From Paenibacillus tyrphae (lineage in GTDB: Bacteria > Bacillota > Bacilli > Paenibacillales > NBRC-103111), in assembly GCF_000722545.1 (NCBI RefSeq), contig NZ_JNVM01000012.1, forward strand, positions 62,001 to 126,000: a DNA stretch of 64,000 nucleotides. Reading direction: 5' to 3'. Of the stretch, positions 8,990 to 18,312 are shown piece by piece. The notes under the pieces are model-generated. The model worked only from the letters and a program-made list of their open reading frames with translations, did not search any database and had not been told where the DNA came from. Position 1 is the stretch's first letter; every line of letters starts with the position of its first letter. Both the position numbers and the translations under genes were made by a program.

Positions 8990-9580
8990 ATGTACGAACT
9001 GAAAGACAAGGAACTCATTTTTGTATTCACGGGTCCGAACGGGGCCGGTCGCCGAACCGTCGCTCAGATGTCCGGCAGCACGCTCGGCATCAAACAGGTA
9101 ATTTCGTACACGACCCGCCCTCCCCGCTCTTCGGAGGTCGACGGGCAAGATTACCATTTCGTCGCTCGGAAGCAATTTGAGGAAGCCGAAACAAACCGGG
9201 AGTTCATCGAAGTGATCGAATTGGACGGGAACCGGTACGGGGTTAAAGAATCCGACGTAGCCGATATGGTCCAAAAGCACGGAGCCGTCTACTTGATTTT
9301 GAACCGTCAAGGCGCGGAGACCCTGAAGTCCCTGTACGGCGATCGTATCGTGCGAATCTTCATTTACGCCGATCGGGATACGGTCAAGCGTCGCGAGAAG
9401 GAGCGCGGGGATTCCCCCGAGCTGATCGACCGCTATATGTCCCATTACGAGGAAGAAATGGCGTATAAAGACTCCTGTGAGCACACGTTCGAAAATTTGG
9501 ATCTGGCACACACCGTCTTTGATCTGACCAAAGCGTTGGACGACAACTACCTGCACCGCAATTTGCTTGACCTGGATTAA
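8990..9580 (+). CDS. Guanylate-kinase-like protein with altered P-loop
   Basis: A 196-residue protein with the guanylate kinase fold: P-loop, SYTTRPPRSSEVDGQDYHFV (GMP-binding R/Y region), FIEVIELDGNRYG and a C-terminal lid. The P-loop reads GPNGAGRRT where the family has GPSGVGKGT, so the catalytic Walker lysine is arginine. Conserved GMP-binding residues remain. It may be a degenerate or specialised paralogue rather than the housekeeping Gmk, which in Firmicutes usually sits by rpoZ and the priA/coaBC region; neither is here. AAGGAGG lies six bases ahead of the ATG. Confidence 0.75.
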   Translation: MYELKDKELIFVFTGPNGAGRRTVAQMSGSTLGIKQVISYTTRPPRSSEVDGQDYHFVARKQFEEAETNREFIEVIELDGNRYGVKESDVADMVQKHGAVYLILNRQGAETLKSLYGDRIVRIFIYADRDTVKRREKERGDSPELIDRYMSHYEEEMAYKDSCEHTFENLDLAHTVFDLTKALDDNYLHRNLLDLD

Positions 9581-9609
9581 GAGTAACTCCCAAGCTAATG
9601 CAGACAAGA

Positions 9610-9646
9610 GACCGGCCTGCTCTTTCGAGAGCGTCGGTCCTTTTTA
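9610..9646 (+). terminator. Rho-independent terminator after the guanylate-kinase-like gene
   Basis: GACCG/CGGTC outer stem with an inner GCTCT-TTCG-AGAGC hairpin, followed by CCTTTTT. Confidence 0.8.
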
Positions 9647-9673
9647 TTCAACCGGAGGAGAGAAGCCGAACGA

Positions 9674-10195
9674 ATGAACAGACCCGAAACGATAGAATAT
9701 GGAGCGCATTATCAGGAGTATATTGCACAGGTTCCCGATGGGGATATTCAGGAACTGCTCCGTACCCAACTGAAAGCGACGACCGAGCTGCTCCACTCGC
9801 TAACCGGGGAACAAACCCTCGTTCGTTATGCCGAAGGCAAATGGAGTCTGAAAGAAGTGCTCGGCCACATCACGGATACCGAGCGGGTCTTAAGCTACCG
9901 CTTGCTGTGCATCGCGCGTGGGGATCAGACCACGTTCCCTTCCATGGACGAGCATCTCTACGTTTCCGGTGCAAAATTCGATGACCTGCCGCTTACTTCT
10001 CTGTTGGAAGAATTCACGGCAGTCCGGCAGGCGACGCTGACCCTGCTTGCGGGCTTGCGTCCGGAAGTCTGGCTGCGCCAAGGAACGGCGGCAGGCTGTA
10101 ATACATCCGTGCGAGCCCTGGCCTACATTATCGCGGGGCACGAGCTTCACCAAGTTCGAGTCATCCAAGAACGGTACCTCGCGGCGCAGCCATAA
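9674..10195 (+). CDS. DinB/YfiT-like four-helix protein
   Basis: A 173-residue protein with the DinB_2 pattern: the helix KATTELLHSLTGEQ, the WSLKEVLGHITDTERVLSYR segment with its metal-binding His, and a C-terminal IIAGHELHQVRVIQER with the HxxxH-type metal ligands. DinB-fold proteins bind a divalent metal and often act as thiol-dependent transferases; the substrate here is unknown. It lies directly after a terminator, so it has its own transcript or shares one with the next gene (58 bases on). Confidence 0.82.
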   Translation: MNRPETIEYGAHYQEYIAQVPDGDIQELLRTQLKATTELLHSLTGEQTLVRYAEGKWSLKEVLGHITDTERVLSYRLLCIARGDQTTFPSMDEHLYVSGAKFDDLPLTSLLEEFTAVRQATLTLLAGLRPEVWLRQGTAAGCNTSVRALAYIIAGHELHQVRVIQERYLAAQP

Positions 10196-10253
10196 TCCCG
10201 GCCGCACGGAAAGCATCAAAATCCCAACAACCAGGCAGACAGGAGGTATGACC

Positions 10254-11450
10254 ATGCCTATTCTCTCGATCGAACCGACGCCCAGCCCGAATACCATGAA
10301 AATCAATTTGGATACTTCCTTGCCCAAAGACGTCCGCGAAACGTTCAGCCGCGAGCAAGCCGGCCAACTGGCAGATCCTAAGCTTCGGCAACTGCTCGCC
10401 ATTGATGGCGTCAAAAGCTTGTACCGCGCGGCGGATTTTATCGCCTTGGATCGGACAGCCAAGGGCGATTGGCAGCACATTCTCGCCGAAGTCCGGGACA
10501 TTCTGGGTGTCGTCCCGTCCGGCGCAGCGCAGAACCAGGCGGATGCAGCCGCCCAAAAGCCCGCTTCCCCGGATAGCTCCGCGGAAACAACCGATGCGAC
10601 ATTCGGCGAAGTCAAGGTACTCCTGCAGCATTTTCGCGGCATTCCGCTGCAGGTCCGGGTAACGAATGGCGTGGAAGAACGGCGGGCCGCCCTGCCTCAA
10701 CGGTTTAGCGACGCCGCCATCCGCGGGGCGGCAGCCGCGCCGAACCTGATCAAAGAGCGTTCCTTGGACGATTGGGATACGCGCTACGGCGAGCTTCAAG
10801 ACGTCTTGGACGAAGTGGTTCAGGAGCTGGACGCCGCCTACAGCGACGAACAGCTCGAACGGTTGATTGCCCAAGCCGAACAGGGGCCGGCTCAAGGCGA
10901 CGTAAAGGAGCTGGCAGCTTCCGGCCGTACGACGCTGAGCTACGAAGAAACCGAGCGAAGGCTTCAGGACCCGGATTGGAAGCAGCGATATGCGGCACTG
11001 GAGCAGATCAAGCCCTCCGAGGAAACGCTGCCGCTGCTGCTCAAAGGTCTGGAGGACGAACGTTCGACGGTTAGGCGCTTAGCTACCGTCTATTTGGGAG
11101 ATTTGAAAGAACCGCATGTGCTTCCCTACCTGTACCGTGCTTTGCGAGACTCTTCCTCTTCCGTCCGCCGGACTGCAGGAGACACACTCTCGGATATCGG
11201 GGACCCTGCAGCACAGGATGCGATGATCGGGGCTTTGCAGGATTCCAATAAGCTGGTGCGCTGGCGGGCAGCCCGCTTCCTCTATGAAGTAGGCGACGAA
11301 GGAGTGATTCAATCCCTGCGAGCGGCACAGGACGACCCGGAATTTGAAGTGCGGATGCAGGTGCGCATGGCGCTGGAACGCATCGAAGGCGGCCAAGCGG
11401 CCGTCGGATCGGTCTGGCAGCAGATGGCCCGACGCAATGAGAATGCCTGA
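10254..11450 (+). CDS. Conserved virulence factor C (CvfC)-like protein: NifU N-domain plus HEAT repeats
   Basis: Residues 1-85 (PILSIEPTPSPNTMKINLDTS, IDGVKSLYRAADFIALDR) match the Nfu/NifU N-terminal domain, here without an Fe-S binding CxxC domain. After a linker comes the DUF-type middle region, and from about residue 230 a run of HEAT-like repeats (RRLATVYLGDLKEPHVLPYL, AQDAMIGALQDSNKLVRWRA). This matches CvfC of Firmicutes, whose biochemical role is unclear. I choose ATG 10254 because AGGAGG is seven bases away; the ATG two codons earlier touches the site, and the longer open frame starting at 10047 runs through the previous gene. Confidence 0.82.
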   Translation: MPILSIEPTPSPNTMKINLDTSLPKDVRETFSREQAGQLADPKLRQLLAIDGVKSLYRAADFIALDRTAKGDWQHILAEVRDILGVVPSGAAQNQADAAAQKPASPDSSAETTDATFGEVKVLLQHFRGIPLQVRVTNGVEERRAALPQRFSDAAIRGAAAAPNLIKERSLDDWDTRYGELQDVLDEVVQELDAAYSDEQLERLIAQAEQGPAQGDVKELAASGRTTLSYEETERRLQDPDWKQRYAALEQIKPSEETLPLLLKGLEDERSTVRRLATVYLGDLKEPHVLPYLYRALRDSSSSVRRTAGDTLSDIGDPAAQDAMIGALQDSNKLVRWRAARFLYEVGDEGVIQSLRAAQDDPEFEVRMQVRMALERIEGGQAAVGSVWQQMARRNENA

Positions 11451-11456
11451 ACGACA

Positions 11457-11500
11457 AAAGGCCAAGCCTACGGATAACCACCGGAGGCTTGGCCTTTTTA
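11457..11500. terminator. Terminator between CvfC-like gene and fucosidase
   Basis: AAGGCCAAGCCT and AGGCTTGGCCTT form a 12-bp stem followed by TTTT on the plus strand; A residues on the other side allow use in both directions. Confidence 0.85.
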
Positions 11501-11616
11501 CCATCTGCTCGAATAATGCAAGGCTTGTTGAACCGATCAGTATCGCAGTAAGCGGCTTCATATATAAGCCTCCAAATGGCATGCCTTCAAAAAAACACCT
11601 TTTTCATAACGGCAAG

Positions 11617-13296
11617 CTACTGCCGCTTAACCAGCTTCACGGCCCGCAGCTTCACCGGATCGGCCTGCCATATTTCCGTAAATCCGGATTTGGGACGGAT
11701 TAGCGCAGAGCAAAGCGAGAGCGTGCACGTGCCCGGCTGGTCGAAGACGATCGTTCCCAGATGCGAACGGACTTCGCTGTACGGATGCTGGCAGGCCGTG
11801 GAATTTTTGATCACTTGATCCGGCTTCGGCTGCGCCGTGAACCGCCGGTTCCCGGAAGCCGCCTCGACGCCTTCCCGAAACGCCTCTTCCCATGAAGCGC
11901 CATCCTTCTGAAAACAAACAAGCTCAAGATCAAATGTGCCTGGAGCTATGATTTGAAAGCTCCACTCTACTGTTTTCGCATCCGCATCGATGCGGCCGTT
12001 TGCCCACTCCAGCTTCACATGACCGGACGGCTGCTGGCTCAAACGCGTATCGACGGAAAGCTCCCCTTCGATGTCTACGGCGATAACCGTCATGCAATCG
12101 TTGGCCGGCTTGTCCGGCAGTCTGATCGCCAGCGTGTGGTGATCGAGCCCGGCATCGTAGCTTTGTGCGGTCTCAAGCGGCGTTCGGCTTGGATCGCTTA
12201 GCACATAAGCTTGTTTCACTTTGTTTTTGAGCCCGTACAAGCGCAATTCTCTCTGCCAGTCGTCGCTTGTCAGATGTAGGTAGACGCGGCTAGGCTTCAC
12301 GGTAACAGAGCCCCATTCCATCTCGTACGGAAAAGGACTGGCCGCCGCGCCGTACACCGCTTCCCCATAAACGCTCAGCCAAGCGCCCACCTCGCGCAGC
12401 CTTTCGGCGGATAATTGCGGGATAAGCCCTCCGGCGTCCGGCCCGACGTTGAGCAGGAGGTTGCCTCCCTTGCTCACAATATGAACCAGCTTCCGGATGA
12501 TGGCTTCCGGCTGTTTCCAGATCTGGTCCTTCGTGCTGAAGCCCCACGATTGGTTCAACGTCATCGGCGTCTCCCACGCGCGGGAGTCTTCACCATACAT
12601 CGGAATTTCGTTATCGCCCTTCGATTGGTAGTCCCCCATGCCTGGGTAATGACTGACCCGGCTGTTGATCAAGCAGTCCGGCTGGAGGCTTCGCACAAGC
12701 TCCACGAGCTCCTCGCTATCTTCTTTTGACAGCCCGCCCGCCGTATCGAACCATAGCAGACCGACAGGTCCGTATTGGGTAAGCAGCTCCCGGATTTGAG
12801 GCTTCGCCAGCCCGTTCCAATATGTCGGAAAATGCTTCGAGTCCGTATCATAGTCCCACACGTTGTTATATTTGTTGTGCACGGCATGCGGATGATGCCA
12901 ATCAATGACGTGGGAATAATAGAAGCACAGCACAATGCCTTGCTCGCGGCATTCTTCGGTCAGCTCCCGCATCGGGTCGCGCCTGAACGGCGTAGCGTCC
13001 GTGATGTTGAACGGCTCCGCCTGCGAACGGAACATGGCGAACCCGTCATGATGCTTCGCTGTGATGACGATATATTTCATGCCCGCCGCTTTGGCCAGCC
13101 CTACCCATGTCTTGGCGTTGAAGCGAACGGGATTGAACGTCTCCGCGAGCCGCTCGTAATCGCGAACCGGAATGTTCAATTCGTACATGACCCACTCGCC
13201 CCGGCCCAAAGCCGCATACAAGCCCCAGTGGATAAACATGCCGAATTTGGCATCCTTCCACCATTTGATTTTGTCCTCATCGCTTGTCACCGTCAT
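11617..13296 (-). CDS. GH29 alpha-L-fucosidase (intracellular)
   Basis: Removes alpha-L-fucose from oligosaccharides. Residues near the N-terminus WWKDAKFGMFIHWGLYA and then KYIVITAKHHDGFAMF are GH29 signatures, and GLLWFDTAGG carries the nucleophile Asp. NPVRFNAKTWVGLAKAAG is also typical. A beta-sandwich domain follows at the C-terminus. There is no signal peptide. Start at 13296 (ATG, with GAGAGGT upstream) gives 559 residues; the open frame extends 32 codons further but that part overlaps the GH88 gene. It is the last gene of the carbohydrate operon. Confidence 0.9.
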   Translation of the reverse strand: MTVTSDEDKIKWWKDAKFGMFIHWGLYAALGRGEWVMYELNIPVRDYERLAETFNPVRFNAKTWVGLAKAAGMKYIVITAKHHDGFAMFRSQAEPFNITDATPFRRDPMRELTEECREQGIVLCFYYSHVIDWHHPHAVHNKYNNVWDYDTDSKHFPTYWNGLAKPQIRELLTQYGPVGLLWFDTAGGLSKEDSEELVELVRSLQPDCLINSRVSHYPGMGDYQSKGDNEIPMYGEDSRAWETPMTLNQSWGFSTKDQIWKQPEAIIRKLVHIVSKGGNLLLNVGPDAGGLIPQLSAERLREVGAWLSVYGEAVYGAAASPFPYEMEWGSVTVKPSRVYLHLTSDDWQRELRLYGLKNKVKQAYVLSDPSRTPLETAQSYDAGLDHHTLAIRLPDKPANDCMTVIAVDIEGELSVDTRLSQQPSGHVKLEWANGRIDADAKTVEWSFQIIAPGTFDLELVCFQKDGASWEEAFREGVEAASGNRRFTAQPKPDQVIKNSTACQHPYSEVRSHLGTIVFDQPGTCTLSLCSALIRPKSGFTEIWQADPVKLRAVKLVKRQ

Positions 13297-13316
13297 CGCG
13301 CATCTACCTCTCGCTT

Positions 13317-14504
13317 CTACCAATATATATTCCAGTCTTTCAACACCCGAACAAGCCCTTCGAAATAGTAATAGTCGCCCCAGATGCAGCATTCGTCGAT
13401 CCCATTGCCCAAAGGCTTACCGTAGACCGCATGAAGCAGGATGCCGTTCGAATGCGGAACCCCGGCCGTCGTATACCGCCGCGCCAGCGAGTCCAGCATC
13501 CCCAAAGCGGCATTCTCGTAGGCTCGCTTGTATTCGTTAGACAATGGCAGATGCTTGGCCACTTCGAGCAAGCCGCAAGCGGCGATGGCCGCTGCCGAGC
13601 TGTCCCGCTCCTCCGGCCCGTCCGTAAAGATCAGATCCCAATAACACACCGAATCGTCGGGCAACCGGTTTAAAAAGTAGTTGGCCGTCTTTTGCGCGAT
13701 AGCGAGATACGAATCATCCCGCGTATAGTTGTAGCTGAGCGGAAAACCATAAATGGCCCACGCCTGCCCGCGCGACCAGCACGAATCGTCGGAGAAGCCT
13801 TGCGACGTTTTGCCGTATTTCGGCTGTCCCGTATCCACGTCCATGTAGAACGTATGATAGCTTGAAGCATCTTCGCGAATGATGTGCGCCGCCGCTTGTG
13901 CGGCGTGATTGATGGCGATCCGGCGGTATTCCGGATTGCCCGTCGTCTCCGTTGCCCAGTACAGCAAGGGTAAATTCATAAGGCAATCGATAATCATCCG
14001 CCCGCGCTGGTTCGGCTGGTTTAAATTGCCCCACGCCTGAATGATGCCCGCCTTCTCAAAATAACGTCCGATCAGCAAATCGGCGGCTTGAAGCGCCGTG
14101 TCCTTGGCCTGTTCGTTTCCGGTCAATTTATAGGCCGCTACGCAGGATAGCGAGTACAAGAATCCGAGATCGTGCGTCTCGGTTGCGATTTTTCGCTCGA
14201 TCCGCTCCCGGTAGCTGTCGAGCTGCGCTTCCGCCGCCCGGCGGTAACGGTCATGACCGGTCATCTCGTAGGCCAGCCACAGCATTCCCGTCCAAAAAGA
14301 GGACGTCCACTCGGTATTGCCGATCGGCTTGTACACGTTCCCCTCGCTTGCAGGCGACGGAAATTGCAGCGCGAACGTCCCTAGATTGCGGTCGATTTGC
14401 GCCAGCACGTATTGTACGGCGCGCTCCCAATCGTCCCGCCGCGCCGCAGGCGGTTCCGCGTAGCGATGCCGGGCTTTCAGCCCTTCGTCGACGACTTGTT
14501 TCAT
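13317..14504 (-). CDS. GH88 unsaturated glucuronyl hydrolase
   Basis: A 395-residue (alpha/alpha)6-barrel enzyme that hydrolyses the delta-4,5-unsaturated uronic acid left at the non-reducing end by polysaccharide lyases. Signatures: SFWTGMLWLAYE, MIIDCLMNLPLLYWA with the catalytic Asp, YHTFYMDVDTG, and QGFSDDSCWSRGQAWAIYG. No signal peptide. GGGGAGG precedes the ATG. It lies 99 bases downstream of the lyase, which would create its substrate, and 20 bases upstream of the fucosidase, so the three enzymes probably act in sequence. Confidence 0.92.
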   Translation of the reverse strand: MKQVVDEGLKARHRYAEPPAARRDDWERAVQYVLAQIDRNLGTFALQFPSPASEGNVYKPIGNTEWTSSFWTGMLWLAYEMTGHDRYRRAAEAQLDSYRERIERKIATETHDLGFLYSLSCVAAYKLTGNEQAKDTALQAADLLIGRYFEKAGIIQAWGNLNQPNQRGRMIIDCLMNLPLLYWATETTGNPEYRRIAINHAAQAAAHIIREDASSYHTFYMDVDTGQPKYGKTSQGFSDDSCWSRGQAWAIYGFPLSYNYTRDDSYLAIAQKTANYFLNRLPDDSVCYWDLIFTDGPEERDSSAAAIAACGLLEVAKHLPLSNEYKRAYENAALGMLDSLARRYTTAGVPHSNGILLHAVYGKPLGNGIDECCIWGDYYYFEGLVRVLKDWNIYW

Positions 14505-14603
14505 GGCAGCCTCCCCATTCTTCTTGCGTTTCCGTTCCCGTGCGTTAATCCAGCGAAATTTTTATGACGTAAACCTTTTATCCTCGCAAACAAATGAAAC
14601 GGC

Positions 14604-16649
14604 TCATACGGTCCACAGCATCGTCTCGCCCTGCTCTCCGTCCCTAACTTCCAGCAATAGACCCTCGCTGTCCGACGGATCGCCGATCAGCCGGAGCGAG
14701 AGCGGAGCATCGCCTTTCCGGCAAGCCCGGAAGACGGTAACAAACGCCGTGCGGATGCACGACGGCACCCTGCGAATGCAGGCGCTGCGGACTTGAACGG
14801 GGGGCATGAACGGCGATTCGGCCAAATAGACGCTGGCGCCCCACGGCTCGGCCAAGCCGTAAACCTGCAGCCGCTCGTCTTCCCCGTCTTCTCCGTTCCA
14901 GCTCCATTCGAGCATCCAATCGTCCTGCAGACCTTCGAGACGCCTCACCTGCCGTAAATGCGGGTAGCCGTCCGTATCCGACAGCGATTCCGCCAAATCA
15001 GCGGTATACCGAACGGGCAGCGCTTCGACTGGGTTTCCCTGCGTATGCATCACCCAGTCTACGGTCGAAGGCTCGCCCGCGGTCACCCGGAATACGTCCA
15101 CCAGCAGCCCGCCGGCCAGTGTCAGCCGCCGGTTCAGCCGGACGCCTTCGTAAGCGTCCTCCGCTTCGGCCTCGACCCGGATGATGCCGGAATCGCTCAC
15201 CGCCTTGCGCAGCCGGCCGCAAGCCTCCTGCTGGGAGCGGCCGTTGACCGTCACCGTGTTGTGCGCCACGGTATGCACGTACCAAGCCTTGTGCAGCTTG
15301 TGTCCGTACGGAACCATGCCCGCGTCGGCCAGCCAACTGCGGCCCCTTGCATAATACAGCAGATTCAGCTTGTCATAATGTCCATGCCAATCGCCATGCT
15401 CCCCGTAATCGACGAGAAGCGCCTGCGCCTCTTCACCTGCGCCGCATGTCACGCTGACCATCCCGGGCTTGCTCAATACCGTAATCGCAGCGGCCTCGCC
15501 TGCTGCACCTGTCTCCCCAGCGCACCCTTTCATCGAAAGCTCCGCCTCAGACAACGGCAACGGCAACGTCTCCAACGGCGCTCCAAACAACACGCCGTAC
15601 AAAGAACCGCGATCGCTGCTCCGCACAATCTCTTCTCCGATGCCGTAAAACGCATACGCCCATTCATACAAATGTGCGTAAGACCGAATATCGACGACCT
15701 TGGAGTCGTGAAGGGCGGGAAACGTGCCGTCCGGCAGCATCGCCTTGAGCGGAATATCAAACATCGCACGCAGCCTCGGATGCTCGTACAGCTTCTCGCC
15801 GAACCCCATAGCGGCCCAAGCGATCACCGCCTGCGCTTCAAGCGTATAGAAATGGTAGCTCCATGCGCCTTCGAACCAGAACCCGTCTTCGCCGACGCCG
15901 CTTTCCATCTGGAAATGGAATCCGTTCGCTTCGTCATCCAGCGCTCGCTTCAATAGGGCGAGATCGCCGAGCGCTTCGGCGATCGCCGCCAGCGCCGCAT
16001 TGTGGTACGTCTGCCAGTTGGAGCGGTCCCTCGGATTGCGGTCGATGACCCGGACTACCGGACGGAACAAACGTTCCTCAATTTCATCCAGCTCCCCCGC
16101 GCTCAGTATTGAAGCATGGCGCAAGATCGTGCACGCTTGGGCTAGCGGATAAATCCAGCTAGCTTCGGACAGCGTCTGGTTTTGGACTTTAGCCCCGTAC
16201 TTGCCGGCCTCCTCGCCCACCTTGCCGAAAATATCGTGAAGCGGGAAGCGGTCGTAATGCCGGGCGTAAAACAGCAGCACGGTTTTCGCCCACTGCGCGT
16301 ACGCAGCCTCACCCGACGCCGCGTACACCACAGCGGCCAGCCGGGCGTCCTGTGCGAAGCGGTTATGCTCCTCAGCCATGGCCGCTTCGTCCCACGGGGA
16401 CCCGCTCCAGACGCGGAGGCAGCACGGACATTCGTGATGATGCCGGTCCACGCGCACAAGCGCAGAGCCGTCATCGGGGCAGATGTAGCGATGGCTCCAG
16501 CCCCCGCCGAGCAGCGGAATGTCCGGAGGCTGGTTCACTTGAGCGATTAACCGCGCTTTCCACTGTTCCACGCCCCGCTTCACCCAATCGCAATCCTGCA
16601 TCCGGGCTCGGAGGCACTGCGTCCATGCCGGCGTGCCTATTCCATCCAT
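14604..16649 (-). CDS. Heparinase II/III family polysaccharide lyase
   Basis: A 681-residue protein with an alpha-barrel (about residues 80-340) and a C-terminal beta-sandwich. NWQTYHNAALAAIAEALGDL and WHGHYDKLNLLYYARG (Tyr/His of the lyase active site) are characteristic of PL12/15/17/21-type enzymes. Near the N-terminus YICPDDG and CPCCLRVWSG form a possible Cys4 zinc site, as in several PL15-like proteins. No signal peptide, so it likely cleaves imported uronate-containing oligosaccharides. The exact substrate (glycosaminoglycan, alginate or a bacterial exopolysaccharide) cannot be read from sequence. A perfect GGGAGGAGGG site precedes the ATG. Confidence 0.87.
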   Translation of the reverse strand: MDGIGTPAWTQCLRARMQDCDWVKRGVEQWKARLIAQVNQPPDIPLLGGGWSHRYICPDDGSALVRVDRHHHECPCCLRVWSGSPWDEAAMAEEHNRFAQDARLAAVVYAASGEAAYAQWAKTVLLFYARHYDRFPLHDIFGKVGEEAGKYGAKVQNQTLSEASWIYPLAQACTILRHASILSAGELDEIEERLFRPVVRVIDRNPRDRSNWQTYHNAALAAIAEALGDLALLKRALDDEANGFHFQMESGVGEDGFWFEGAWSYHFYTLEAQAVIAWAAMGFGEKLYEHPRLRAMFDIPLKAMLPDGTFPALHDSKVVDIRSYAHLYEWAYAFYGIGEEIVRSSDRGSLYGVLFGAPLETLPLPLSEAELSMKGCAGETGAAGEAAAITVLSKPGMVSVTCGAGEEAQALLVDYGEHGDWHGHYDKLNLLYYARGRSWLADAGMVPYGHKLHKAWYVHTVAHNTVTVNGRSQQEACGRLRKAVSDSGIIRVEAEAEDAYEGVRLNRRLTLAGGLLVDVFRVTAGEPSTVDWVMHTQGNPVEALPVRYTADLAESLSDTDGYPHLRQVRRLEGLQDDWMLEWSWNGEDGEDERLQVYGLAEPWGASVYLAESPFMPPVQVRSACIRRVPSCIRTAFVTVFRACRKGDAPLSLRLIGDPSDSEGLLLEVRDGEQGETMLWTV

Positions 16650-16670
16650 CGCTTTCCCTCCTCCCTAAGC

Positions 16671-16710
16671 GGCAAGCCGGAGGACGGAGAACATCCGTCC
16701 CCGGACTGCC
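16671..16710 (-). promoter_or_regulatory. Hairpin between binding-protein gene and lyase
   Basis: GGACGGA-gaaca-TCCGTCC extended by CCGG/CCGG and GGCA/TGCC forms a long stem in the gap after the binding-protein gene. There is no U-tract, so it is more likely an mRNA-stabilising or processing element that keeps binding-protein message above that of the enzymes than a full terminator. Confidence 0.6.
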
Positions 16711-16741
16711 TTACGCCCATGCCGAAGCACGACGGGCTTAC

Positions 16742-18280
16742 TTATTTCTTTTTGCTTTCGTTATATTGGTCCATGTACTCTTTCATGATCTGGGCACCCA
16801 AGCCTTTGCTCCAAGCCTCGATTTCCGCCTGCACAGCTTCCCAATTGCCGGTGCCCATTACATAGTTGACCGCGGCGGCCGACAGCTTTTTCTGATGATC
16901 CGGATTTTTGCTGGCCGTTTCGGAGACGAAGGCGATGAACGGGTTCGGCACGCCGACTTGATCGAAGCCGTCCAGCACTTCTTTTTGCGCCTTCTTGATC
17001 TCGGGAACCTGGGAATCCGCATAAATGTATTTGTCGTAAGAGTTCTGCAGCACAAGCAGCATCGGTTTTTCTTTGTCGTACAGCTTCTTCTGTTCCTCGT
17101 TGCGTTCCACGGCGCCGGACTCTTTGTCGTACTTGGTATAGTGCACGCCCGGTATGCCCGCCTTCGCCATCTCCGTACCTTCATCGGAAGCGGTCCAATT
17201 GAGGAACTCGACGATTTTCTTCACTTTATCCTTCGCCACGCTCGTCGGAACGACCCAGATGCCGTAATAGCCTTCGATCATCTGCACGCCCTTTTTGCCG
17301 CCCGGTCCTTCCAGATAAGGCACCCCGACCAGCTCCGCTTTCGGATCGGTCTTTCGCATCACCGCCAGGTTGTTCTCGTTCATCATACTGACGTTGTCGA
17401 CCATCGCGCCGGCGACGCCGGACTTGAACTTGTCCTTCACCTGACCGGTCTTCAGCACCGGGGCGTCCTTATCGATCAGCCCTGAGGTGTACGCCATGCG
17501 AAGCCAATCGAGATAAGCCTTGTATTCCGGCGTTTGGAAATAAGCCACCGGCTTATCCCCTTCGATTTTGTACGAGTACGGAAGGCCGAAGGCAAAAGCG
17601 ACCGGGTTAACCGATCCGAACCACGGCGTCGTGAACGGACCTGCGATCATCGGGACCGTCTTGCCGCCCCCAGCCGGGTCTTTCTCTTTGAACACCTTGA
17701 GTACGTTCGTCAGCTCATCTACCGTTTTGGGCACCTGCAAATTGTATTTGTCCAGCCAATCCTTGCGTAGGAAGAAGTTAGCATTGCCCCCGCCGTGCGT
17801 GCTGCGCGGTCTCGGAATGCCGAAAATCTCATTTTTCACCGTCGTGTTGTCCCATGTGTATTGAGGAATCTTTTGCAGATTCGGCATGTCCTTCGCCAGC
17901 GCCGTCAAGTTGTGAAACGCTCCCTGCTTGACGAGCTTCGTGTACTTCTCGTCCTTGCCGTCCGTCAGCAAAATGAGGTCGTACTGGCTTCCCGAGGCGA
18001 TGGCAATGTTCACTTTATCCGGATATACGTCGCCCGGCACGAATTCGAGATTCAGCTTGACGTTGGCTTTCTTTTCGATCTCTTTGAGCGCTTGGCTGTT
18101 CTCAAGCACGGGTGGCTCCCCGGCGGACAGCACCGCAAGCGCCTTGATCGTCGTCGGTTCGTTTGAAGCCGCTGCGGGCTTGCCCGCTTCTTTCGTTCCG
18201 GCGCCGGACGAACAGCCAACGACGCTGCCCAGAGCCAGAATGGTGACGCATGTCCCTGCGAGCCACGGTTTCGTTTTCAT
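16742..18280 (-). CDS. Extracellular sugar-binding lipoprotein of ABC importer (LplA-like)
   Basis: A 512-residue family 1 solute-binding protein. A signal peptide ends at the lipobox GSVVGCSSG (Cys about residue 23), followed by a low-complexity Ala/Lys/Glu linker. The rest has the two-lobe fold with features of LplA/YtcQ-type proteins for complex oligosaccharides. It would deliver the product of extracellular depolymerisation to the two permeases encoded just upstream. No ATPase is encoded in the cluster, so a shared MsmX-like ATPase is expected. Confidence 0.9.
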   Translation of the reverse strand: MKTKPWLAGTCVTILALGSVVGCSSGAGTKEAGKPAAASNEPTTIKALAVLSAGEPPVLENSQALKEIEKKANVKLNLEFVPGDVYPDKVNIAIASGSQYDLILLTDGKDEKYTKLVKQGAFHNLTALAKDMPNLQKIPQYTWDNTTVKNEIFGIPRPRSTHGGGNANFFLRKDWLDKYNLQVPKTVDELTNVLKVFKEKDPAGGGKTVPMIAGPFTTPWFGSVNPVAFAFGLPYSYKIEGDKPVAYFQTPEYKAYLDWLRMAYTSGLIDKDAPVLKTGQVKDKFKSGVAGAMVDNVSMMNENNLAVMRKTDPKAELVGVPYLEGPGGKKGVQMIEGYYGIWVVPTSVAKDKVKKIVEFLNWTASDEGTEMAKAGIPGVHYTKYDKESGAVERNEEQKKLYDKEKPMLLVLQNSYDKYIYADSQVPEIKKAQKEVLDGFDQVGVPNPFIAFVSETASKNPDHQKKLSAAAVNYVMGTGNWEAVQAEIEAWSKGLGAQIMKEYMDQYNESKKK

Positions 18281-18312
18281 CGTAGAAAACCCCTCTCATC
18301 GACTTGGAATAG

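Noticed and set aside
7469..9607. A 712-codon open frame on the minus strand across the helicase and guanylate kinase genes
   Set aside because: It exists because the GC-rich 42-bp repeat lacks stop codons in several frames; it has no ribosome site and runs antisense to two well supported genes. The 305-codon plus-strand frame (8022-8939) and the 329-codon minus frame (8041-9030) have the same cause.
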